The notes beneath the pieces are model-generated. The model searched no databases and had not been told where the DNA came from. It saw only the letters and a list, made by a program, of their open reading frames with translations. This document shows, in pieces, positions 16,145 to 25,458 of a DNA stretch of 36,215 nucleotides. Source of the stretch: an uncultured Cytophaga sp. (GTDB lineage Bacteria > Bacteroidota > Bacteroidia > Cytophagales > Cytophagaceae); assembly GCF_937863595.1 (NCBI RefSeq), contig NZ_CALMGQ010000122.1:1-36215 (forward strand), in the 5' to 3' direction. The stretch's first letter is position 1. Every line of letters begins with the position of its first letter. Position numbers and translations under genes: made by a program.

Positions 16145-17212
16145 TTAATTTTTCATTTTTTGAAGTTTAGAAATATTTACAATTGAAATTTTACTTCCTT
16201 GAATCGTAATCAATCCTTCTTCTTTAAAATCAGACAAGGTACGAATAACGGTCTCTTTCGAAGCACCAGCTATTGCTGCCAGGTCATCTCTATAAATTGC
16301 CATTGTAAAATTGTCGGGATTTTCGTCTTTATTGAAATTATTATAAATCATCAACAACGATTCAGCAACTCGTTTCCGAACGGAGTTATAAGCTAATTTC
16401 AATAAACGCTCTTCTTTTTCAATTAAGTTATCAGAAAGCATTTTTATCAATTTTTCAGAAACATCTTTGCTACTAAACAACACAGCAAAAAATTCATCTT
16501 TAGGTATAATGTGAATTTCTGAATCATCTAGCATTGTTGCCGACTCGGTATGATCACTCCCTTCTAACAGGTTTAAGTAACCCAAGAAATCCCCTTCTTT
16601 ATACAAGCCCGTAATCAACTCACGACCATCGTCGTTGGTTTTAAACGTTTTCAACTTCCCTTTAACAATAAAGTATAAGGAGTTGGCTTTATTTCCTTCA
16701 GAATATAAAACTTGCTTCTTTTTAAAGCGACTAATTTTACGTTGATCTGCTATTAATTTTTCTAATTCTTGATTGCCCCTTGCTTCAGAAACAAGTTGAT
16801 TGATACTCTCTAAATTACCACCTGCAGCATGTGTATGAATCAGTGCTTTCTTTTTTAAACGCAATTCAACGGCATCTAATAATTCAACATCATCGAAAGG
16901 TTTTGTTAGATAGTCGTCTGCACCAAGATTCATTCCTTTTCTGAAATCATTTTTCTCAGCTTTGGCTGTTAAAAATATAAATGGAATGGTTGCTGTTGCT
17001 TCAGATTTATTAAGCAAATGCAATACACCGTAACCATCTAATTCTGGCATCATAACATCACAAATAATCAGATCTGGAAGTGATCGCTTTGCTTCTTCAA
17101 CACCTTCTTTGCCATTAGACGCTGTCAACACCTTGTAGTCTGCAAGCTCCAATATTTCAGCAATATTATCACGTACCTCATAATTATCTTCAATAACTAA
17201 AATTGATTTCAT
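16145..17212 (-). CDS. Response regulator fused to a CRP/FNR-type transcription factor
   Basis: The 355 residues combine two normally separate regulators. Residues 1 to about 125 form a receiver domain with acidic pocket E8/D9, phosphorylation site D52 (CDVMMP), T82 and K104. Residues about 150-275 form a cyclic-nucleotide-binding-like beta barrel, and about 285-350 a CRP-type helix-turn-helix (YRDDLAAIAGASKETVIRTL) whose recognition helix carries E320-x-x-I-R324. CRP/FNR proteins with ExxxR there read TGA-N6-TCA sites, and such sites occur upstream of this operon and of ccoS. No Cys cluster for an iron-sulfur centre is seen, so oxygen sensing would come from the partner kinase. It lies 11 bases after the kinase gene. 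The architecture is certain; target genes are inferred. Confidence 0.92.
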   Translation of the reverse strand: MKSILVIEDNYEVRDNIAEILELADYKVLTASNGKEGVEEAKRSLPDLIICDVMMPELDGYGVLHLLNKSEATATIPFIFLTAKAEKNDFRKGMNLGADDYLTKPFDDVELLDAVELRLKKKALIHTHAAGGNLESINQLVSEARGNQELEKLIADQRKISRFKKKQVLYSEGNKANSLYFIVKGKLKTFKTNDDGRELITGLYKEGDFLGYLNLLEGSDHTESATMLDDSEIHIIPKDEFFAVLFSSKDVSEKLIKMLSDNLIEKEERLLKLAYNSVRKRVAESLLMIYNNFNKDENPDNFTMAIYRDDLAAIAGASKETVIRTLSDFKEEGLITIQGSKISIVNISKLQKMKN

Positions 17213-17223
17213 TTTATATAATG

Positions 17224-18345
17224 TTAAAAAGGAATCTGAACAATAAACGTTGTACCCATTGCCTGTTTACTAACGAAATCAACATTACCTCTAAGTATAT
17301 CTAAATATTTTTTTATTATATTCAAACCAAGTCCAGTTCCTGGAATGTTTGCTGCATTGTGTGCACGAAAGAATCTACTAAATAAATACACTTGATCTTC
17401 TTCCGGAATCCCAATTCCTTGATCTTTCACTTCAAGCGTCAATAACTTATTTTCAACTTTAGTATTTATTTGTATTTTCTGTCCTTCGTGTGAATATTTT
17501 ATTGCATTCGAAATCAAATTGATCATGATATTTCGAATGAGATTTTTATCAAGAAAAACCATCTCTTCAGGTAATTCATGAAAATGCTGAATCTGCTGAT
17601 TTTCTTTTAAAATCCCATTCATTTCATCTATTACTTCGCTCGACAAATCGTTGATGGAAAACTCTGTAGGGTCATTTGTAATGCGGCCTTCCTCTAATCT
17701 GCTTAACGATAAAAAATCATTCAAAATGCCTGTTAAGTTATTGACGGAAGACTTAATGCGATTGACATGCTTAATGCGCTTATCTTCATCTTTGGTACCA
17801 TTATATCTAGAAATCAAGGATACCGAAGAAAGAATCGTACTTAAGGGCGTTCTAAACTCATGAGAAGCCATTGTAACAAAACGTGACTTCAATTCACTCA
17901 AATCCCGTTCCCGAGCCAAGGCATCTTTTACTTCTCGTAGCTCGGAAATATCATGTATAATACCCGTAAATATCTTTTTATTTTCAAGTATAAGTTCGCT
18001 TATACTCAATAAGAACGGAAACAAACTCCCGTCTTTACGTCTACCAATAACCTCTCTGCCTTTGCCAATTATATTCCCTCTACCGGTAGCATGATACTTA
18101 TTCATGTAGCGATCATGACTACTTCGATCTGGTTCTGGCATTAAGATTGAAACATTCTCTCCAATTAATTCATCCATTGGATAGCCAAACAGGCGCAATG
18201 TAGAAGGGTTTACTGATTCTATTACTCCTCGTTCATCTATCGTAATAATTCCGTCTACTGCGTTATCAATGATTGCTTGGTATCTAGATTCTAAATCAGA
18301 TCTGGAAGTAGATTTAATTGGCATATTAAAAGTATTGTTTGTCAT
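17224..18345 (-). CDS. FixL-like PAS sensor histidine kinase
   Basis: The 373-residue protein has one PAS domain (about 17-140), then a HisKA dimerisation domain with phosphorylation site H162 (MASHEFRTP), and a HATPase domain (N-box NLISNAIKYS, G-boxes DQGIGIP and GTGLGL). No membrane segment is seen, so it is probably soluble. The PAS domain closely resembles that of FixL: ILMPEPDRSSHDRYM contains H77 at the position of the FixL proximal heme ligand (His200 in Bradyrhizobium japonicum, from memory) and IIGKGRE contains R97 at the position of its distal Arg220. This suggests heme-based oxygen sensing. Its likely partner is the REC-CRP protein encoded next. Kinase call is certain; heme binding is an inference. 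Confidence 0.88.
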   Translation of the reverse strand: MTNNTFNMPIKSTSRSDLESRYQAIIDNAVDGIITIDERGVIESVNPSTLRLFGYPMDELIGENVSILMPEPDRSSHDRYMNKYHATGRGNIIGKGREVIGRRKDGSLFPFLLSISELILENKKIFTGIIHDISELREVKDALARERDLSELKSRFVTMASHEFRTPLSTILSSVSLISRYNGTKDEDKRIKHVNRIKSSVNNLTGILNDFLSLSRLEEGRITNDPTEFSINDLSSEVIDEMNGILKENQQIQHFHELPEEMVFLDKNLIRNIMINLISNAIKYSHEGQKIQINTKVENKLLTLEVKDQGIGIPEEDQVYLFSRFFRAHNAANIPGTGLGLNIIKKYLDILRGNVDFVSKQAMGTTFIVQIPF

Positions 18346-18427
18346 TTAAATCTACAAATTAAATTAGAGTTTGTCTGCTTTGGAGTTTGTTTTAAATCAA
18401 AATTCCCTTTTTCAAACAGGATTACAT

Positions 18428-18463
18428 ATGATAATTATCATGTTACAAATTGATTGGAATCAA
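18428..18463. promoter_or_regulatory. Two tandem FNR/FixK-type boxes upstream of the kinase operon
   Basis: Site one is ATGAT-AATT-ATCAT (18428-18441), a perfect palindrome. Site two is TTGAT-TGGA-ATCAA (18450-18463), an exact match to the FNR consensus TTGAT-N4-ATCAA. Their centres are 22 bases apart, two helical turns. They lie about 83-118 bases upstream of the kinase start and 82-117 bases upstream of the lipoprotein gene at 18545, so either or both could be regulated. The REC-CRP fusion encoded in the operon is the natural candidate to bind them. Confidence 0.62.
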
Positions 18464-18544
18464 AAAAAATGAAAAAAGGACAAAATGCTTTAAAAAAACA
18501 CATAATACTAAAAAAAATAGTTATTTTTAAAAAACACTAAACCT

Positions 18545-19111
18545 ATGAAATACACGACTATACTAATTTGTATAATCTCATCCGTTTTACTTTTTGTAAA
18601 TTGTGGTAAAAAAGATCTGCCAGCCCCTGATCCTTTAAATGCTCATAATACTGGTTTTTCTAAACAGGGTGTTCCTGTTGTACTTACGGCTCCCTGCGCA
18701 TCTACGTTACAAAAAAATACAATTACCTATACCTATTCACCAAGTGGATCAAACATGCATTTTGACCCTCAAGTCAACTATATTGACGATTATATAGATA
18801 TTGATTGTAGAGATTATTCAACATATAATTCCATTAGAGTTGACATTCCAGATAAAGGCTTGTTCATAGGGAAAGTGAAATTTGATGTAAAAAAAATGTT
18901 AACACCAACTTCAAGTACTGCAACGCTAACTCATATTTTCAACCAATACTCGTATTACGGTTCCTATTATTATTATGGTTATGAAGGTGAAATATATGCA
19001 GAATACACCAAGACAGAAATCATTCTGTCCTTTTGTAATGTAAAAGTACAAGACTCAAACAATAATAATCATGAAGTTACAGGGCAAGTGATCATCGCAA
19101 ACGGCCGCTAA
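18545..19111 (+). CDS. Putative lipoprotein of unknown function
   Basis: The 188-residue product begins with a signal peptide ending at a Cys (SVLLFVNCGKKD, Cys 20), followed by a Pro-rich spacer, as in Bacteroidota lipoproteins with SPII cleavage, though Asn before the Cys is not the classical lipobox residue. The rest is beta-strand-like with many Tyr residues (YSYYGSYYYYGYEGE around 143-157) and a few Cys. I recognise no domain. It ends immediately next to the convergent gene at 19112. The gene is divergent from the kinase operon and shares its upstream region with the FNR-type boxes. Confidence 0.7.
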   Translation: MKYTTILICIISSVLLFVNCGKKDLPAPDPLNAHNTGFSKQGVPVVLTAPCASTLQKNTITYTYSPSGSNMHFDPQVNYIDDYIDIDCRDYSTYNSIRVDIPDKGLFIGKVKFDVKKMLTPTSSTATLTHIFNQYSYYGSYYYYGYEGEIYAEYTKTEIILSFCNVKVQDSNNNNHEVTGQVIIANGR

Positions 19112-19666
19112 TTATTGCTTAGTTAATATAAATTCCACATTATTTGTATTAGAAACTGCATTGGAAGAATATTTATTTAGGGATGTTCTAAAACGTAACA
19201 TTCCGCTCGTTTTAGAATATAATTCATATTTTGTTACATCTAATAAATAGTAATTTGCTATAATAGGAGAATTTAATGTAGTGATGGCAGATTTGTCGAA
19301 TTCCAATACAATCGTATTTTCATTTACAGAGTTACTGTTTGTAGAAATTCCGTTAAAACTACTGGAACTTCCATTATTAGTATTTCCATTTTCTGAAATA
19401 CTATAAAAAAAATCAAATTCCTGATTTTCAAACAAGTAAATCCCTTTCCCATTCGCTTTAAAATTAAAAACCCCAACACTTTCATAATTTTCTTTGGGTT
19501 CATAGGAATAATATCCACTACTAGGACCACCGTCACTATCATACACAGTATAACGCTCTACATACCATTTTCCAATAATAGTATTTGGTTCAACTCCGCC
19601 TTTTTTGCACCCTGAAAAAAGCGTAACGAAAAATAAAATAAAATAAAATAAATACTGTACTTTCAT
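19112..19666 (-). CDS. Lipocalin-like lipoprotein
   Basis: The 184-residue protein has a lipoprotein signal peptide with lipobox LFSGC (Cys 20). The start of the mature part, NTIIGKWYVERYTVYD, is like the lipocalin-like domains common in Bacteroidota lipoproteins (GxW motif followed by beta strands). A Ser/Asn-rich loop (about 93-115) is probably disordered. The protein ends FILTKQ as expected for a final strand. It converges with the lipoprotein gene at 18545 with no gap and diverges from the M48 protease gene with only 42 bases between starts. Ligand and function are unknown. Confidence 0.7.
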   Translation of the reverse strand: MKVQYLFYFILFFVTLFSGCKKGGVEPNTIIGKWYVERYTVYDSDGGPSSGYYSYEPKENYESVGVFNFKANGKGIYLFENQEFDFFYSISENGNTNNGSSSSFNGISTNSNSVNENTIVLEFDKSAITTLNSPIIANYYLLDVTKYELYSKTSGMLRFRTSLNKYSSNAVSNTNNVEFILTKQ

Positions 19667-19708
19667 TTTGAATAGATTATCTACATTTTTGAATAATTAT
19701 TTGAAGGT

Positions 19709-21805
19709 ATGAAAAAATTACAAAATCAATACATCTTAGTCATAATCATTTCTTTTTTACCTATTTTATGTTTTAAAACTTTAGCACAAAATTTTGACAA
19801 TTACATTAATATTAAGTCTTCAGGAGAGATTCCAGCAGACTTTCTAGGATTATCCTCTTCAAAATTTAAAGCAGATAAAACAACAATCTCTAAAGAAGAG
19901 GAAACGTATCTAAAGCGGTCTAAAAAGAAGTTTTACTTAGAAAACAACTTTTTAGTTGATGAATTGCTTCACAATGGGAAAGTTCTTTACAATGACCCAA
20001 TAGGTATATATGTAAATAAGGTATTAGATAAAGTATTAGTGCATAAGCCCGAATTAAAAAAACAAATTCGAGTTTATGTAGTTTTGTCTGATATCGTAAA
20101 TGCATATGCAACCAACAATGGCATTATTTTTATAAATATTGGATTGCTAGCTAAACTTGAAAATGAAGCTCAATTAGCTTTTATATTAGGACATGAGGTT
20201 ACTCATTTTGAAAAAAATCATGTATTAAATAGATTCGTACTAAATGAGAAAATTCAGCGTAAAAAAATACGAATCAATTACTCAGACTCTAATGTAGAAT
20301 CCATATTATTTTCTAATACAACGTATGCAAAAGATCAAGAAATAGAATCCGATATAGAGAGCACTAAACTTTTATTAGGTACTCTATATAATCCAAAAGC
20401 AGGAATGGAAGTAATGAAAATTTTAGCATCTGATATTCCTTTAAAAGATACGTATCACTTCACTCCCTCTTTCTTCAGTAAAGAAACCAGCCTTCACATA
20501 ACGTTTAAATCTATTGATTTTGATTCATTAAAATATACGGAAGATCTTGAAGCAGATAGTAAGACACATCCAGCATTATCTCAACGCATTACAACGATTT
20601 CTAAACTTTTTGATTCTTTAAATCACAACAAATCATACTTTATTCTTCCTCAAAAAGATTTTTTTACCATACAAAAGATTGCTCAATTTGAAGTTTCGAA
20701 AATATTTTTAAAGAAAGGAAATTATTTATATGCGTTTTATTGTATCTATGAACTTTTACAAAATGATCCTAATAATGCTTACTTAAATAATTTATTGTGT
20801 AAAACATTTTACCTTGCGTCAAAATATCGAAATTCTCAAGATCAAGATAATTTAAATACAACTACAAGTAATACACCAAAAGAAATTCAATTTATTGCGG
20901 AGTATTTGAAACAATTATCGGATACTGAACTCAATATATTAAGCACCTATTTTTATTTAAAAACATATCCCGGAGAAGAAACTATTGTAAAAGAAATTCG
21001 ATTAAGAGATTTGTTATATGATTTTAAATTTATCTATCAAGACAATGAAGAAAATCTAGAACACATACCAAATGGTAGAACTACGATTGCATCTATTCCT
21101 TTTGTTGAAAAATATTTAAATTCCATTTCTGAAGAATCTAAGAACTCCTTTACAGTAGATAATGATGGACTTGTTTTAGCAAATAAAAAGAAATCTAAAA
21201 CAGGATATGCAAAAATTGACAACATCATCATACTTGATCCTGTTTATAAAAAATTTGATTTAAGAAGAAAAACAGAAGAGAAATTTATTGCTTCAGAAAA
21301 ATCTCTACTTATATATAACGAACAAATAAGAAAGATATCCAATCAATTAAAAATAAGAGATACCATTGTGAGCTCAGTTGGTTGGACAAAAAATGATACG
21401 CTTGCTTTTCATAATCATTCTTTATTTAAAAGTCAAGTAGAAGAGGTTTTAACGAATGGTTCACAAATTATTTCAACAGATTTCGAATTAGTAGATACTA
21501 CCTGTAATGGATACAAATCGCATCATTTAGCTTTAATGGGAACCTATTCATTCCACATTCAAAAAAGTCCAGTTGTTAAGGTTTTTGTAGTAATATGGAC
21601 AGCTTTGGTTTTTCCAACATTTCCAATAGGACTATATTATGCAGTAACTCCCTCTTTTAAAACATACACCTATTTAATAACTTTAAATTGTAGAAATCAA
21701 GCATTTGATTATAAAAATGTTCGATTGCTTAAATATAGAGATTCTATGGGTGCAATAAATTCATCCATGTATTATCAACTATTAAAAATGAAAAAAGGAA
21801 AATGA
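19709..21805 (+). CDS. M48-family zinc metalloprotease with long C-terminal extension
   Basis: The 698-residue protein has an N-terminal signal peptide (ending near LAQN, residue 28). The M48 peptidase domain (about 80-300) carries the zinc motif HEVTH (about residue 162) and a downstream QEIESDIESTKLL that resembles the third-ligand region ExEAD of the family. A middle region looks helical and TPR-like (about 325-400). The C-terminal part contains one hydrophobic segment (about 630-655, VFVVIWTALVFPTFPIGLYYAV). Peptidases of this kind act on envelope proteins, such as BepA in E. coli. The stop overlaps the start of the next gene by four bases (ATGA), so the two are co-expressed. Substrate unknown. 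Confidence 0.82.
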   Translation: MKKLQNQYILVIIISFLPILCFKTLAQNFDNYINIKSSGEIPADFLGLSSSKFKADKTTISKEEETYLKRSKKKFYLENNFLVDELLHNGKVLYNDPIGIYVNKVLDKVLVHKPELKKQIRVYVVLSDIVNAYATNNGIIFINIGLLAKLENEAQLAFILGHEVTHFEKNHVLNRFVLNEKIQRKKIRINYSDSNVESILFSNTTYAKDQEIESDIESTKLLLGTLYNPKAGMEVMKILASDIPLKDTYHFTPSFFSKETSLHITFKSIDFDSLKYTEDLEADSKTHPALSQRITTISKLFDSLNHNKSYFILPQKDFFTIQKIAQFEVSKIFLKKGNYLYAFYCIYELLQNDPNNAYLNNLLCKTFYLASKYRNSQDQDNLNTTTSNTPKEIQFIAEYLKQLSDTELNILSTYFYLKTYPGEETIVKEIRLRDLLYDFKFIYQDNEENLEHIPNGRTTIASIPFVEKYLNSISEESKNSFTVDNDGLVLANKKKSKTGYAKIDNIIILDPVYKKFDLRRKTEEKFIASEKSLLIYNEQIRKISNQLKIRDTIVSSVGWTKNDTLAFHNHSLFKSQVEEVLTNGSQIISTDFELVDTTCNGYKSHHLALMGTYSFHIQKSPVVKVFVVIWTALVFPTFPIGLYYAVTPSFKTYTYLITLNCRNQAFDYKNVRLLKYRDSMGAINSSMYYQLLKMKKGK

Positions 21806-22524
21806 AAAAAACTATATTAATATTTTTATTCCTTACTAGTTTATACGGGTCTATTTCCTTTGGACAAGTTCCCGGATATATGGGAAAAAGATGTATACTA
21901 AAAGCAAATATACATGGAATGCCGATTACAGGTTTTTTGTTTGCAAACGAAAAACCATTAGATTTTAATTTCAAGTTTTCAGTTGGTATGGACTATGTCA
22001 TTTCAAGGAATATTTCTTTTGGTATTTCTGCAGAACAAGTAAATGACATCATACTATTGAACAAACTTTCGACAACACCAATTGGGCAATCTTATCCTGC
22101 AGCACCCACAACCTTCAAATCTGCTGCAAACTTTTACGGGTACAACCTAGGTGCAAATATGAAATTCTTCTTGAATAGATCATCTGGTGCACTAGCACCT
22201 TTTGGAAGATATTTCGTAATTGAATATTTAAAAAACTATGTAACAGTAAGTGATGATGGTCGTTATTATGCTAGTGGAAACAAACAAATAAATACCATTT
22301 CCACTAGTACTATTTTAATTGGAATGGGAAGTCAAAAAATATTATTTAATAGGCTGGTAATAGACACAAATCTTAAATACGGTGTTAATTTTTATGGTTT
22401 AACCCGCATAAAAGCTTCTGATACGCGCATCGATTTCGACCCAGTATATGCTGCATGTACATCCAAAATGTTCTCGGATTACCTATTTACACTTAGCGTG
22501 GGTATAGGTGTGCTAGCATTTTAA
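21802..22524 (+). CDS. Putative small outer-membrane beta-barrel protein
   Basis: The 240-residue protein begins with a signal peptide ending near SFGQV (residue 22). The remainder alternates hydrophobic and polar residues and ends in Phe (GIGVLAF), both typical of outer-membrane barrels of eight to ten strands. I cannot name the family. Its start overlaps the M48 protease stop by four bases, so the two are translationally coupled; the protease might help fold or clear this protein, which is inference from context alone. Confidence 0.66.
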   Translation: MKKTILIFLFLTSLYGSISFGQVPGYMGKRCILKANIHGMPITGFLFANEKPLDFNFKFSVGMDYVISRNISFGISAEQVNDIILLNKLSTTPIGQSYPAAPTTFKSAANFYGYNLGANMKFFLNRSSGALAPFGRYFVIEYLKNYVTVSDDGRYYASGNKQINTISTSTILIGMGSQKILFNRLVIDTNLKYGVNFYGLTRIKASDTRIDFDPVYAACTSKMFSDYLFTLSVGIGVLAF

Positions 22525-22592
22525 ATAGCATTATTTTAACTTTTAGATTTAATTAATCATTCAGTTAACTATATTCTTTCTAGTTTATTCCG

Positions 22593-22600
22593 TATTTTTG
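22593..22600 (+). promoter_or_regulatory. Promoter -7 element of pheT
   Basis: TATTTTTG matches the Bacteroidota consensus TAnnTTTG and lies 25 bases before the pheT ATG, giving a short leader. A good -33 TTG is not evident. The next 100 bases upstream contain no gene. Confidence 0.5.
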
Positions 22601-22624
22601 CGCGTTATAACATAGAATAAATAC

Positions 22625-25036
22625 ATGCGCATTTCATATAATTGGCTTAAAGACTATATTGATTTAACAGAATCCCCCGAAGAAATAGCTAGACTATTGA
22701 CTCATTCAGGTTTAGAAGTAGAAAAAGTAGAAGCCTACGAAAGTATAAAAGGTGGTTTAGTTGGGATCGTTATTGGGAAAGTATTAACCTGCGAGCAACA
22801 CCCAAATGCAGATCGTTTACGCAAAACCACCGTCGATGTGGGTGCGGAAACTCCCTTAAACATTGTTTGTGGTGCACCTAATGTAGCAGTTGGTCAAACA
22901 GTTGTTGTCGCTACTATTGGCGCAACGATGTATCCTTCTGAAGGCGAACCTTTTAAAATTCAAAAATCTAAAATTCGCGGTGAAGTTTCTGAAGGCATGT
23001 TGTGTGCTGAAGACGAACTTGGGATGGGTAAGTCTCACGATGGAATTATTGTTATTGAGAAAGACATCGCAGCAGGAACTTCTGCTCAATCCTATTTCAA
23101 TGTTGAAGTAGATTCTATTTTTGAAATAGGCTTAACTCCAAACCGTGCGGATGCCGCTTCTCACTTAGGAGTAGCGAGAGATCTAAGAGCATTATTAAAT
23201 AGAAATCTTAAAAAAGTTGATCTTAAAAATTTCCAACCAGGCTTTAAAGCAAGTGGGATTAATTTAAAAGTTGAAAATACAAAAGCATGTCCGCGATATA
23301 CAGGCCTCACTATTACTGGAGTTAAGATTGGTGAATCACCTGAATGGATCAAAACACGTTTGCGTTCGATTGGCTTGAACCCAATCAACAACGTTGTTGA
23401 TATTACAAATTATGTAATGCATAGTTTAGGCCAGCCACTTCATGCATATGATTTAGATGAAATAAAAGGACATACGGTTGTTGTAAAAAATCTTCCGGCA
23501 GGCACTGAGTTCATTACACTCGACGGCGAAAAACGTAAATTATTAGAATCAGATTTAATGGTTTGCAATGCTACAGAACCTATGTGTATGGCTGGTGTGT
23601 ATGGTGGATTAGAATCTGGAGTTCAAAAAAACACGCGTCATATTTTCTTAGAATGTGCTTATTTCAATCCAGAAATAATACGGACAACATCGATGAAACA
23701 TGGTTTAAAGACTGACTCTTCTTTCCGTTTTGAAAGAGGTACGGATCCCAATATGCCAAAAGTTGCTTTGAGAAAAGCCGCTGCTATGATTGTTGAAATT
23801 GCAGGTGGTGAAATTTCTGCAGACATTTTAGATTCTCAAACGGAAACCTTCCCTCCTTTCAGAATTGAAACAACACATCAACGTATTTGCAAAGTAATTG
23901 GAAAAGAAATTCCTGCAGACCGAATTTTAGAAATTATTAGTTTACTCGATATTAAGTTAGCTTTCCGTAATGGTGATTTACTTGTATTGGACATACCTCC
24001 TTTTAGAGTTGATGTACAACGCGAAGCAGATTTAGTTGAAGAAATTTTGCGCATTTACGGATATGACAATATTGAATTAAGTGATCGCTTGAGTACAGAA
24101 TTTTTAGCAGAATTTCCAACTAAAGATACAGATAAAATACACAGCTTAGTAGATCAGACACTGATTGCAAAAGGTTTTCAAGAAATCCTTACAAATTCAT
24201 TAACTAAAGCTGCCTATGTAGATTTGCTATCTGCACAAACAGATGCGGTGTCCATTTTAAATAAATTAAGTGAAGAATTGGCATTTATGCGCCCTTCTCT
24301 TTCCTTTACGGGTTTGGAATCCATTGCGTATAATATTAATCGCCGTCAGAAAAATTTAAAGTTTTTTGAATGGGGGAAAACATATTCGAAACGAGCAAAT
24401 AAATATTTAGAGAATAATAAATTGGCTGTTTTCTTAACAGGAAATCAACATACTGAAAGTTGGAATATGGCATCCAAGGCAGTTGACTTCTTTGATTTGA
24501 AATCTGTTGTAGTCCAAATATTAGAAAAATTAAATATCTCAGTTACCCAAGTTCAAGAAATCGAATCCAATCCAATCTTTTCAAAAGGAGTTATTTACAA
24601 ACATGGGGGTAAAGTTTTAGTTGAAATGGGATATGTTTCAAAAGCGTTGCTAAAAGCTACGGACATAAAACAAGATGTTCTTTTTGCTGATTTCGATGCT
24701 GATTTATTATTGGAGTTGTATTCAAACACTTCAAAATATAGTGAAATCTCTAAATTCCCAGAAGTTCGTAGAGATCTATCTTTGGTATTAGATGCATCGG
24801 TAACGTTTGAACATATAAAAGAACTTGCTTTAAAAACGGAACGAAAAATACTTTCAGATATTAATGTGTTTGACGTATATGATGGAAAACACATTGAAAG
24901 TGGTAAGAAATCGTATTCTATTAGTTTTACATTACTTGACAAGGAACAAACTCTTACTGATCAAGCAATTGACTCAACTATGAATAAGCTGATGCAGGTA
25001 TTTGAAAAAGAACTTAATACCACTATTCGTAAATAA
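22625..25036 (+). CDS. pheT: Phenylalanyl-tRNA synthetase beta subunit
   Basis: PheT pairs with PheS in a cytoplasmic (alpha-beta)2 enzyme that charges tRNA-Phe. The 803 residues are the usual size. The order of domains is as expected: N-terminal MRISYNWLKDYIDL, a tRNA-binding OB fold (about 40-150, with CEQHPNADRL and NIVCGAPNV), the B3/B4 editing domain (about 210-390), the B5 domain (about 400-475), a catalytic-like core and a C-terminal anticodon-binding FDX-ACB domain (about 710-803, EISKFPEVRRDLSLVL). pheS is not adjacent. The gene begins a cell-growth cluster with zapA and rny. Identification is secure. Confidence 0.96.
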   Translation: MRISYNWLKDYIDLTESPEEIARLLTHSGLEVEKVEAYESIKGGLVGIVIGKVLTCEQHPNADRLRKTTVDVGAETPLNIVCGAPNVAVGQTVVVATIGATMYPSEGEPFKIQKSKIRGEVSEGMLCAEDELGMGKSHDGIIVIEKDIAAGTSAQSYFNVEVDSIFEIGLTPNRADAASHLGVARDLRALLNRNLKKVDLKNFQPGFKASGINLKVENTKACPRYTGLTITGVKIGESPEWIKTRLRSIGLNPINNVVDITNYVMHSLGQPLHAYDLDEIKGHTVVVKNLPAGTEFITLDGEKRKLLESDLMVCNATEPMCMAGVYGGLESGVQKNTRHIFLECAYFNPEIIRTTSMKHGLKTDSSFRFERGTDPNMPKVALRKAAAMIVEIAGGEISADILDSQTETFPPFRIETTHQRICKVIGKEIPADRILEIISLLDIKLAFRNGDLLVLDIPPFRVDVQREADLVEEILRIYGYDNIELSDRLSTEFLAEFPTKDTDKIHSLVDQTLIAKGFQEILTNSLTKAAYVDLLSAQTDAVSILNKLSEELAFMRPSLSFTGLESIAYNINRRQKNLKFFEWGKTYSKRANKYLENNKLAVFLTGNQHTESWNMASKAVDFFDLKSVVVQILEKLNISVTQVQEIESNPIFSKGVIYKHGGKVLVEMGYVSKALLKATDIKQDVLFADFDADLLLELYSNTSKYSEISKFPEVRRDLSLVLDASVTFEHIKELALKTERKILSDINVFDVYDGKHIESGKKSYSISFTLLDKEQTLTDQAIDSTMNKLMQVFEKELNTTIRK

Positions 25037-25137
25037 TTAAACTACCTGATATAAAAGATGTTCACGCATTTGAGTTCATGTATAACTTATAATGCTGCGT
25101 TTATTGTTTTATACCTCGTTTTTATATAATTTGTGCT

Positions 25138-25437
25138 ATGTCTGTATCGGTAGATATTTTAAAGCGGTTAGAACTACTTGAAGCGAAAGCTTTAAAATTA
25201 GCACTTGCCCATAAAAGTTTAACGATTACTCACAAAGAGCTTCAATTAGAGAATCAAAAACTGAGAAATCAGATTATTCTTAAAGAAGAAGAAGTGAGAA
25301 ACTTTCATAATCAAGAGAAAATAAGTAAAATTGTAACATCAATCACAGATGATACTTATAAGAAGACTGAGCTAAAGCTCAAAATCAATGAGTATATCAA
25401 GGAGATTGACAAATGCATTGCCTTTATCAAAGAATAA
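25138..25437 (+). CDS. Short coiled-coil protein between pheT and zapA
   Basis: The 99-residue protein is nearly all helical, with heptad-like Leu/Ile spacing from about residue 8 to 60 (ILKRLELLEAKALKLALAHK, then LENQKLRNQIILKEEEVRNF) and a second helix in the last 25 residues. No named domain is recognisable. It lies 21 bases before zapA, on the same strand, so the two are probably co-transcribed. Size, coiled-coil shape and pairing with ZapA recall ZapB-type division factors, but that is inference from shape and position. Confidence 0.72.
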   Translation: MSVSVDILKRLELLEAKALKLALAHKSLTITHKELQLENQKLRNQIILKEEEVRNFHNQEKISKIVTSITDDTYKKTELKLKINEYIKEIDKCIAFIKE

Positions 25438-25458
25438 AACTGATTTAAACCCCTTATT

